Origin: a virus
Length of the DNA stretch: 28,442 nt
Strand: one strand, 5' to 3'
Virus record (IMG/VR): IMGVR_UViG_3300037882_001016
Coordinates: 1-28,442 of that record
Within the stretch, counting starts at the first letter, position 1, and every line of letters starts with the position of its first letter. The notes below the pieces were generated by a model, which was given only the letters and a program-made list of their open reading frames with translations, did not search any database and had not been told where the DNA came from. The position numbers and the translations under genes are program-made. This document shows positions 4,697 through 11,564 of the stretch, one piece after another.

Positions 4697-5490
4697 TGGC
4701 AATCTCCCTCTCCAGCCTCAACCGGCTATCATCGCCCAAGCCACCCCGCATCATCATCTATGGCCCGCACGGCATCGGCAAGAATACATTCCTCGCCAGC
4801 GCGCCTAAGCCGGTGCTGATCAATATCGAGGACGGGCACCCGTCCGGCTGCGCAATTGACAGCTTCCCCAAGGCGGCAACCTTTGCCGACGTGATGGACG
4901 CAATGTCTGCCCTCTATTCCGAGGATCACGACTTCGAGACACTTGGCGTTGACAGTCTCGACTGGCTCGAACCGCTGGTCTGGGCAGAGACGATCCGGCG
5001 CAACAATGAGGCCAACCCGTCAAAGCAGTGGAACTCAATCGAGGACGCTGGCTATGGACGCGGTTACGTCGCGACGCTCGATGTGTGGCGCGACTATCTC
5101 GATGCGATCAACGCGCTGCGCGATGACAAGGGTATGGCGATCATTCAGACCGCGCATAGCGAGGTCAAGCGCTTCGACAGCCCGGAAACGGAGCCATTCG
5201 ACCGCTACCAGATCAAGCTGGACAAGCGCGCATCCGCCTTGCTCCAGGAACATGCCGATATGGTGCTGTTCGCCAACTTCAAGACTTCGGTGACGAAGAC
5301 CGATGTCGGCATGAAGAAGGTGGCGCGCGGCATCGGCGCGGGCACCCGCGCACTCTATACCGAAGAGCGCCCCGCATTCCTCGCCAAAAACCGGCACAAC
5401 CTGCCACCCGAATTGCCGCTGTCATGGGACGCACTCAGCGCCGCCGTGGCCGCGTCAAGCGAAGCCGCAACACTGAAAGAGGCGGCATAG
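4696..5490 (+). CDS. Sak4-like RecA-fold recombinase ATPase
   Basis: 264 aa. A P-loop lies at G23-P-H-G-I-G-K29-N30-T31 and a Walker B-like strand ends at D86 (ETLGVDSLDWLE). Further family features are AIIQTAHSEVKRF and LLQEHADMVLFANF. Sak4 proteins are phage single-strand annealing/strand-exchange proteins with a RecA-like core that act with a phage SSB. The residue after the Walker A lysine is Asn, where Ser/Thr normally binds Mg2+; codon AAT is one base from AGT (Ser). The gene overlaps its upstream neighbour and is followed by the SSB gene, which fits a recombination module. Confidence 0.78.
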   Translation: MAISLSSLNRLSSPKPPRIIIYGPHGIGKNTFLASAPKPVLINIEDGHPSGCAIDSFPKAATFADVMDAMSALYSEDHDFETLGVDSLDWLEPLVWAETIRRNNEANPSKQWNSIEDAGYGRGYVATLDVWRDYLDAINALRDDKGMAIIQTAHSEVKRFDSPETEPFDRYQIKLDKRASALLQEHADMVLFANFKTSVTKTDVGMKKVARGIGAGTRALYTEERPAFLAKNRHNLPPELPLSWDALSAAVAASSEAATLKEAA

Positions 5491-5557
5491 CCGCGAGAGC
5501 GGCACACTCGCCGCGCGAGCGGCAAACAACCATGACTGACAGAAAAGGAATACGATC
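5490..5557 (+). promoter_or_regulatory. Leader with twin GNRA hairpins and TGACTGACA box
   Basis: Two hairpins with identical GCCGC/GCGGC stems follow the ATPase stop: loop GAGA (5490-5503) and loop GCGA (5510-5523). Both loops are GNRA tetraloops. The box TGACTGACA is at 5533-5541, and AAAAGGAA (5544-5551) is the ribosome site for the ATG at 5558. The sequence element recurs before three other genes in this operon. Confidence 0.6.
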
Positions 5558-6094
5558 ATGGCATTTTTGGGCGGAACATTCGACGCAAACCAAGTCGAAC
5601 CGCAGGGCGATTATACGCCAATCACACCCGGCGAATACAAGGTCCATATCCTCTCATCCGAGATGGTGGAAACGACCAAGCGTGATGGGCACATGCTCAA
5701 GCTGGAACTCGAAATCATCGAAGGCGAGAGCGCAGGCCGAAAGCTGTTTGACCGGCTCAATCTGGACAACCCGAACGCGCAGGCAGTCGAAATCGCGCAG
5801 CGCCAGCTTTCGGCCATATGCCACGCGACGGGCAAATTGACCGTTCAGGATAGCGAGGAACTGCACGGTATCCCGATGCTCGCCGTGGTCAAGGTTGACC
5901 CGCCACGCACCGGCAGGGACGGCAAGGAATACGGCGCGTCCAATTCGATCAAGGCTTACAAGCCGATTGGCAGTGCGGCCCCGGCGACTGGCGGCTTTGG
6001 CGCTGGCACATCGGCCCCGGCCCGATCCGGCTTCACTCCATCGGCATCGGCTGGCACTGCCAAGTCGCCGCCGTGGAAGTCCAAGGCCGCGTAA
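5558..6094 (+). CDS. DUF669-family ssDNA-binding protein
   Basis: 178 aa. Residues ~1-125 match the DUF669 pattern: GDYTPITPGEYKVHI, then HMLKLELEIIEGESAGRKLF, NPNAQAVEIAQRQLSAIC and LHGIPMLAVVKV. DUF669 proteins are regarded as phage single-strand-binding proteins. The last ~40 residues are low-complexity Gly/Ala/Pro/Ser, ending PPWKSKAA; they lack the acidic tip of host SSB. It sits between the Sak4-like ATPase and a nuclease, and SSB and Sak4 usually work as partners. It has its own leader with a strong ribosome site, consistent with a protein needed in large amounts. Confidence 0.78.
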   Translation: MAFLGGTFDANQVEPQGDYTPITPGEYKVHILSSEMVETTKRDGHMLKLELEIIEGESAGRKLFDRLNLDNPNAQAVEIAQRQLSAICHATGKLTVQDSEELHGIPMLAVVKVDPPRTGRDGKEYGASNSIKAYKPIGSAAPATGGFGAGTSAPARSGFTPSASAGTAKSPPWKSKAA

Positions 6095-6171
6095 TCCGAA
6101 TGAGGCGCGGGCGGTAGTTTTCGACGCCGCCGCCCGCGCCGGTTCCCTGACTGACAAAAGAGAGGCAACCG
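6095..6171 (+). promoter_or_regulatory. Leader with 11-bp hairpin and TGACTGACA box
   Basis: GGCGCGGGCGG (6104-6114) is the exact reverse complement of CCGCCCGCGCC (6130-6140), with a 15-nt loop containing TTTT. The TGACTGACA box follows at 6148-6156, then AGAGAGG as ribosome site, with ATG at 6172. The hairpin is strong but is not followed by a U-run. Confidence 0.6.
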
Positions 6172-7140
6172 ATGGTGGCCCTACCAGATACCCCATGCCC
6201 TACGCTAGCCCATGCCGACGCGGCACTGGAAAGCGCGCAGGAACGCCGCAGGCGCGGCTATCTCGGCATGTCAGCCATCGGCGCGGAATGCGAGCGTGCC
6301 CTCTGGTATGGCTTCCGATGGGCCGCTCGGGCGAAATTCGACGCGCTCACTCTCAAGCGATTCGCGGACGGCCATGCAAGCGAGGCTGTGGCAATCGATC
6401 GGCTCAAAGCAACGCCGGAACTCATCGTCCATGACATCGACGAAGATGGCGAGCAATTCGGCTTCAAGGATATTGGCGGGCACTTCTCCGGCCATATGGA
6501 CGGGGTTTGCCTTGGGCTGATCCAGGCACCGAAAACATGGCACGTTCTCGAAATCAAGTCGTCCGAGAAATGGGACGCACTCGACAAGGCCAAGCGCAAA
6601 GTAGGCGAGAAGAACGCGCTCGCCGAATGGAATGCGGTCTATTACGCGCAGGCCGTCCTCTACATGGACTATGCCGGGCTGGACCGTCATTACATGGTCT
6701 GCACATCGCCCGGCGCGCGGCGCTGGACCGCCGTTCGCACAAATGCCGATCCGGTATTCGCTGGCATCCTGAAAGCCAAGGCGGAGCGCATCATATTCAA
6801 TGACCATGCGCCCAAGCGCATTGGCGACGCCACCAGCTTCGCCTGCAAATGGTGCGACTGGAAAGCCATCTGCCACGAAGGCGAGGCGGCAGAGCGCAAT
6901 TGCCGGACGTGCCTGCATAGCGAGCCGCTGCGCGAGATCGTGCCGGGCGTGGGCAATTGGCAATGCGCGCACCACGGACATGGACTGTCCAAGGCCGATC
7001 AAGAGCGCGGCTGCCCCGATCACCGATATCTGCCCAGCCTTGTGCCGGGCGATCAAACCGACGCCGACGAAACCGGCGTCACATACCGAATGGCTGACGG
7101 GTCCACTTGGACTGATCGCGGCCCCGATCTGCAATCCTGA
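6172..7140 (+). CDS. Cas4/RecB-like PD-(D/E)XK nuclease with Fe-S type cysteines
   Basis: 322 aa. The nuclease core is visible as H108-M-D110-G and V-L-E127-I-K129. One cysteine near the N-terminus (C40, AECERALWY) and three after the core (C225-K-W-C228-D-W-K-A-I-C234) reproduce the four-cysteine iron-sulfur pattern of Cas4 and AddB. A further C-terminal knuckle follows (NCRTC, WQCAHH, GCPDH), probably binding zinc. Such enzymes are 5' or 3' exonucleases acting on DNA ends and would supply single strands to the Sak4-like recombinase. The gene has its own TGACTGACA leader. Polarity of the nuclease cannot be told from sequence. Confidence 0.75.
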   Translation: MVALPDTPCPTLAHADAALESAQERRRRGYLGMSAIGAECERALWYGFRWAARAKFDALTLKRFADGHASEAVAIDRLKATPELIVHDIDEDGEQFGFKDIGGHFSGHMDGVCLGLIQAPKTWHVLEIKSSEKWDALDKAKRKVGEKNALAEWNAVYYAQAVLYMDYAGLDRHYMVCTSPGARRWTAVRTNADPVFAGILKAKAERIIFNDHAPKRIGDATSFACKWCDWKAICHEGEAAERNCRTCLHSEPLREIVPGVGNWQCAHHGHGLSKADQERGCPDHRYLPSLVPGDQTDADETGVTYRMADGSTWTDRGPDLQS

Positions 7141-7172
7141 TTTCCCCTGACTGACACAACCCGGAAGGAACC
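7141..7172 (+). promoter_or_regulatory. Short leader with TGACTGACA box
   Basis: The box TGACTGACA (7148-7156) starts 7 nt after the nuclease stop and is followed by GGAAGGAA as ribosome site, with ATG at 7173. No hairpin is visible here, so the box recurs independently of the stem-loops found in the other three leaders. Confidence 0.6.
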
Positions 7173-8384
7173 ATGACTATGGCAAGTGCTGCCAAAAAGA
7201 CGAAGCCACAAGCTGCGGAAGTAACCACGCATGTTAACGATCCGTCAACCGATGCACCGGGGCTTCCGCTCGAAAAGGTGGACGGGCTGCGGATCGAAGC
7301 CAAGGCGCTGGCGGCGGCGATGAAAAACGCGGCAGCAATCGTTCAGTCCGCCGCGATCATCCCCATTCTGGCCAATGCCCGGCTGCTCGCCGATGGCTCA
7401 GTGCTGCAAATCGTAACGTCGGATATGGACACTGAATACCGGCAAGACTTGCCGCTCAAATTCGAGTGCGCCCTTGCTGTCACGGTTGACGCCAAGCGCC
7501 TTGCCGCCCTCGCCAATTCCGTCGCGCCAGATGCTGTTATCTCCATGACGGCCAAGGATGGCCGGTTGGCAGTGAGTGCCGGGCGCTCGCGCTGGCAACT
7601 GCCGACGATATCGCCGGACGATTATCCGATCATGCCATTTTCAGATCCCGCCGCCACCACTGAAATTGGCGGAAAGGCACTGGCTGATGCAATTGGCCGG
7701 ATTGCATGGGTCGATAGCAACGAGAAAACGCAAGCATATTTGGCTGGCGCTCTGTTCCATAGCGTCGATAACCGGCTCTATCTGGCCAGTGCAAACGGCA
7801 AGAGTATGGGGCTGTCTGCAACCGCCGCGAAGCTTATCGGCGGCACCTTGGCGGCGATGGTCCCGGACAAGTATCTGGGCACGCTGGCGGGTCTTGCGGC
7901 GGTGCATGATGAGCCGGTATCGCTCGCATGGGATGATCGCAAAATCCGCGCGCAGATTGGCGACGTGGTATTGACCGGCAAGCTGCTCGAAAACAGCTTC
8001 CCGGATTATACCCGCGTGATCCCCGCGCCCGACGCCAACCCCGTCACATTCACGCCGGACAACATCCTTGCCGCATTGAAGCGCGTGGCCATTGTTGCCG
8101 ACGAGCGGACGCGGTGCATCACCGTCAAACGGTGCGAGGGCGCAATCACGCTTTCGGCATCATCGGGCGATGGCGGTGAAGCTGGCGAGGATGTCTTGTC
8201 CGATGCCGAGGCAGGCCATGCGACCGGGATCAATGGCCAGATATTCGCAGCAATGATCGCAGCAATCGGCGGCGATACAATCGAGATGCACCAGGCCGAT
8301 GGCGACAAAGCCATGATGTTCCGCCGCGCAGTCGATGACGGGACGCTCGCCATCATCATGCCCATGCGAATCCGGGAGGCATGA
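7173..8384 (+). CDS. dnaN: Phage-encoded DNA polymerase III beta subunit (sliding clamp)
   Basis: 403 aa. The DnaN three-domain pattern is evident: IIPILANARLLADGSVLQIV (domain I), SRWQLPTISPDDYPIMPF, KLLENSFPDYTRVIP (domain II) and a C-terminal end AIIMPMRIREA, close to the MPMR(L/V) end of bacterial clamps. The first ~35 residues (rich in Lys, Ala, Pro and Thr) are an extension absent from bacterial DnaN, and the middle of domain III has an acidic insertion (DGGEAGEDVLSDAEAG). The protein would encircle DNA and tether host Pol III or phage enzymes. No polymerase gene is seen in the window, so it presumably works with host polymerase. It follows its own TGACTGACA leader. Confidence 0.88.
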   Translation: MTMASAAKKTKPQAAEVTTHVNDPSTDAPGLPLEKVDGLRIEAKALAAAMKNAAAIVQSAAIIPILANARLLADGSVLQIVTSDMDTEYRQDLPLKFECALAVTVDAKRLAALANSVAPDAVISMTAKDGRLAVSAGRSRWQLPTISPDDYPIMPFSDPAATTEIGGKALADAIGRIAWVDSNEKTQAYLAGALFHSVDNRLYLASANGKSMGLSATAAKLIGGTLAAMVPDKYLGTLAGLAAVHDEPVSLAWDDRKIRAQIGDVVLTGKLLENSFPDYTRVIPAPDANPVTFTPDNILAALKRVAIVADERTRCITVKRCEGAITLSASSGDGGEAGEDVLSDAEAGHATGINGQIFAAMIAAIGGDTIEMHQADGDKAMMFRRAVDDGTLAIIMPMRIREA

Positions 8385-8387
8385 GAG

Positions 8388-8732
8388 ATGGCTATCGAAC
8401 TCAACGCCTATGGCATCGACTGCCCGCATTGCGGCGAGGAAGTCGAATTCGTCGTCAACGATATCGAAGGGCTGGCACACGATATCGAGGAAGAAGTCCG
8501 GGATGCAGAGCGCAGCGCGCGAGACGAAGCTGAACGCGAATTCGATGGGATGGTTGATCCCGAGGATTTGCCAATCCAGCCCCGCACAATCCACGATCTT
8601 GCCGCCGCAATCGAGCGCGGGGACACGGGCGAGGCGCGGCTGTTGCTTGGCCGTATCGCCGATGATCTTGGCCTTGAACACAAGAGCGCAGCCGAGATTG
8701 GCCGCTTCTCCAATCTGGCGAGGGCGGCATGA
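8388..8732 (+). CDS. Hypothetical protein with CPHCG zinc knuckle
   Basis: 114 aa. An N-terminal C-P-H-C-G motif (residues 12-16) is followed by an acidic, helical region (IEEEVRDAERSARDEAEREF) and an Ala/Gly-rich C-terminus. With only one CxxC pair visible, zinc binding would need dimerisation or distant ligands. The gene starts 3 nt after the clamp stop and its own stop overlaps the helicase ATG, so it belongs to the same transcript. Function unknown. Confidence 0.6.
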   Translation: MAIELNAYGIDCPHCGEEVEFVVNDIEGLAHDIEEEVRDAERSARDEAEREFDGMVDPEDLPIQPRTIHDLAAAIERGDTGEARLLLGRIADDLGLEHKSAAEIGRFSNLARAA

Positions 8733-10126
8733 CTGGAAACGATGCATATGCCGCGTTCCTCGCGCGCAAGGCCATGACCGATCCCATGACCGGACTGGCC
8801 ACCGTTCCCGCCCTGCCCGATGCCATGTTCCCGCATCAGCGCGACATCACCGCATGGGCCTTGCGCCGGGGGCGCGCAGCCCTGTTTGCAGGCACCGGCC
8901 TTGGCAAGTCGTTCATGGAACTGGCGTGGGCGCAAGCTGTTGCCAGCGAGACGGGCCGCAACATCCTGCACCTTGCCCCGCTCGCTGTCTCTGCCCAGCT
9001 CGCACGCGAGGCCGATAAATTCGGCATCCCGGCGCGCGTTGCCGCCAAGCAATCCGAGTGCGGCCCCGGCATAAACATCACGAACTATCAGAAACTCGAT
9101 CACTTCGACCTGTCGCAATTTGGCGGTGTCATTCTGGATGAAAGCAGCATCCTGAAAAACGTGGACGGGCACTATCGATCGCGGCTGATCGAAGCCTGCC
9201 ACGCCATCCCGTTCCGGCTCGCTGCGACCGCCACCCCGGCCCCGAATGACTTCATGGAATTGGGCAATCACGCCGAGTTTCTGGGCATCATGTCCTATAC
9301 CGACATGCTCGCCACATTCTTCACCCATGACGGCGGGGACACGCAGAAATGGCGCTTGAAGGGCCATGCTGAAAACGAATTTTGGAAGTGGATGGCAAGT
9401 TGGGCAGTGATGCTGCGCAAGCCGTCCGATCTTGGGTATCCCAATGATGGCTATGACCTGCCACCGCTCAATTATGTGCAGCACAAAGTTGAAGTCGATA
9501 CCGGCCCAAACTATGAGACTGGCCAGCTTTTCGCGCTGCACGCCGCCACTATGCAGGAACGCATATCGGCACGGCGGAGCACCGTTGAAGCGCGGTGCGC
9601 GCTTGCCGCCTCGATCACACCTATGGACGTGCCCTATGTCTGGTGGTGCAATCTCAACAGTGAAGCCGAATTGCTGGCCAAGGCCATCCCCGGCGCGGTC
9701 AATCTGCACGGCGGTCTAAAGGACAGCGAGAAAGAGCGCATCCTGATCGATTTCAGTGACGGCAAAATCTCGCACCTGATTACCAAGCCATCGCTCGCCG
9801 GATTCGGGATGAACTGGCAGCATTGCCATCGCACCGGCTTCGTCGGTCTGAATGACAGCTTCGAGCAATTCTATCAGGCCGTCCGGCGCTTCTGGCGCTT
9901 TGGCCAGACCATGCCCGTCGATGTTGATATCGTCGCTGCGGAAACCGAAGGCGCGACCGTCGCCAATATCCGCCGCAAGGAGGCCGATGCAGACCGCATG
10001 GCCGCTGCAATGGTCCGGCACATGGCCGATCTATCCAGCCAAGCCGTGCGCGGCATGGCCCGCGAAGTGCCTGCCTACAATCCGACAATCCCCGTCCAAC
10101 TTCCCCGCTTTCTGGAGGCCGCATAA
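8729..10126 (+). CDS. SNF2-type superfamily 2 helicase/translocase
   Basis: 465 aa. Helicase motif I is A-G-T-G-L-G-K60-S, motif II is V-I-L-D137-E138-S-S, motif III is AATATPAPN, and the C-terminal RecA domain ends with the arginine-finger region FYQAVRRFWRFGQ. DESS in place of DEAH and the QAVRR(F/I)WR(I/F)GQ motif are typical of SNF2-like phage helicases. These proteins are commonly encoded next to a DNA methyltransferase, as here: the stop overlaps the next ATG by one base. The role may be in replication, recombination or removing proteins from DNA. Confidence 0.8.
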   Translation: MTGNDAYAAFLARKAMTDPMTGLATVPALPDAMFPHQRDITAWALRRGRAALFAGTGLGKSFMELAWAQAVASETGRNILHLAPLAVSAQLAREADKFGIPARVAAKQSECGPGINITNYQKLDHFDLSQFGGVILDESSILKNVDGHYRSRLIEACHAIPFRLAATATPAPNDFMELGNHAEFLGIMSYTDMLATFFTHDGGDTQKWRLKGHAENEFWKWMASWAVMLRKPSDLGYPNDGYDLPPLNYVQHKVEVDTGPNYETGQLFALHAATMQERISARRSTVEARCALAASITPMDVPYVWWCNLNSEAELLAKAIPGAVNLHGGLKDSEKERILIDFSDGKISHLITKPSLAGFGMNWQHCHRTGFVGLNDSFEQFYQAVRRFWRFGQTMPVDVDIVAAETEGATVANIRRKEADADRMAAAMVRHMADLSSQAVRGMAREVPAYNPTIPVQLPRFLEAA

Positions 10127-11100
10127 TGTCCAATTCTCCCGCAATCTCAGGCGTGAAATGCGTCGATCAAGTCATCATGCCGGACTACGCCATATACCAG
10201 GGCGATAGCTGCGAAGTGATCCGCGCCATCCCCGGCGATAGTATCCACTTCGGCGTCCACTCGCCGCCATTCGAGGGGCTTTACAAATTCAGCAACTTCG
10301 ACCGCGACATGTCAAATAACGAAGGCGCGCAATTCTGGGAGCATTACCAATTCCTGATCTCGGAATTGCTGCGCGTCACCATGCCCGGACGGCTCCACTC
10401 CGTTCACTGCATGCAGCTTCCCATGTCGAAAATCCGGCACGGCAACATCGGCATGCGCGACTTTCGCGGCGAGATTATCCGGGCATACGAGGACGCTGGC
10501 TGGATATTCCATAGCGAGGTCTGCATATGGAAAGATCCAGTCGTCGCGCAACAGCGCACGAAGTCCATCCGGCTCCTGCACAAGCAGATCGTCAAAGACA
10601 GCACGATCAGCGGGCAGGGCCTTGCCGATTTCATCGTCACATTCCGCAAGCCGGGCGAAAACCCGGAGCCGGTATCGGGATGCTTTAGCCAGTGGATTGG
10701 CGAAGGCGACGGGCCGGACCCCGCCAAATACACCACGGCAACCGATGGCCGGAACTGGTATTCAATCGAGGTCTGGCAGCGATACGCCTCTCCGGTCTGG
10801 TCTGACATCAATCAGACCCGCACCCTGCAATATCGCGGCGGGCGCGATGCCAAGGATGAGCAGCACATATCGCCGCTGCAACTCGACGTTATCGAGCGGT
10901 GCATCGATCTATGGAGCAACCCCGGCGATACCGTCCTCACTCCGTTTCTCGGCATTGGCAGCGAAGTCTATGCCGCCGTCGAGATGGGCCGCAAGGGCAT
11001 CGGGATCGAACTCAAGCCCAGCTACTTCGCGCAGGCCAAGCGCAATCTTGAAGCCGCTGGCATGGCCGCAAAGCCGATTTTTTCGGGAGAGGCGGCGTGA
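10126..11100 (+). CDS. Orphan site-specific DNA methyltransferase (beta-class order)
   Basis: 324 aa. Catalytic motif IV S46-P-P-F49-E-G comes near the N-terminus, and the SAM-binding motif I F274-L-G-I-G-S comes near the C-terminus, followed by GIGIELKPSYFAQAKRNL; this is the permuted beta order. SPP(F/Y) is seen in N4-cytosine and some N6-adenine enzymes, so the target base is uncertain. No restriction endonuclease is coded nearby, so it is likely a phage self-protection or regulatory methylase. It overlaps the SNF2 helicase upstream and the cupin gene downstream. Confidence 0.85.
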   Translation: MSNSPAISGVKCVDQVIMPDYAIYQGDSCEVIRAIPGDSIHFGVHSPPFEGLYKFSNFDRDMSNNEGAQFWEHYQFLISELLRVTMPGRLHSVHCMQLPMSKIRHGNIGMRDFRGEIIRAYEDAGWIFHSEVCIWKDPVVAQQRTKSIRLLHKQIVKDSTISGQGLADFIVTFRKPGENPEPVSGCFSQWIGEGDGPDPAKYTTATDGRNWYSIEVWQRYASPVWSDINQTRTLQYRGGRDAKDEQHISPLQLDVIERCIDLWSNPGDTVLTPFLGIGSEVYAAVEMGRKGIGIELKPSYFAQAKRNLEAAGMAAKPIFSGEAA

Positions 11101-11564
11101 CTTACAAACCACCCGCAAACCTGCCAGATATGCAGGAATGGGCGCGAGGCGTCATGGCGTCCCGCCCGCCTGATTTTGTCATCGGTGAAGGGTATTTGAA
11201 CCGCTGGCATATCATCCCGCGCAATGACTTCGGCAACGTCTATCTACACGATTTCGGGCGCAGCGATGACGATAGGGCCTTGCACGATCACCCGTGGCGC
11301 AATGTCAGCTATGTGATCGAAGGGCGGTATATCGAGCATACTCCAGACGGCCAGATCACCCGCAATGCCGGGGACGTGGTGACGCGACTAGCGACCGCCA
11401 TGCATCGCATCGAATTATTCCCCGGCGAGCGCGCGACAACCCTGTTTTTCACCGGACCAAAGGTGCGCGAATGGGGCTTCGATTGCCCACAAGGCTGGCG
11501 GCACTGGCGGGACTTCACTGCTGGCGAGAATGGCGAGATTGTCGGCAGGGGCTGTGGGGAATGA
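11097..11564 (+). CDS. Small cupin-fold protein
   Basis: 155 aa, GTG start at 11097 overlapping the methyltransferase stop (GTGA). The cupin signature is L-H-D-H-P-W-R-N-V-S-Y-V-I-E-G-R-Y-I-E, followed ~30 residues on by T-A-M-H-R-I-E-L, giving a plausible three-His metal site. Phage cupins of this kind are widespread, but their substrate is unknown. Sitting between a methyltransferase and a helicase it could modify a nucleotide or small molecule, or be purely structural; there is no direct evidence. Its stop overlaps the next ATG. Confidence 0.7.
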   Translation: MTYKPPANLPDMQEWARGVMASRPPDFVIGEGYLNRWHIIPRNDFGNVYLHDFGRSDDDRALHDHPWRNVSYVIEGRYIEHTPDGQITRNAGDVVTRLATAMHRIELFPGERATTLFFTGPKVREWGFDCPQGWRHWRDFTAGENGEIVGRGCGE

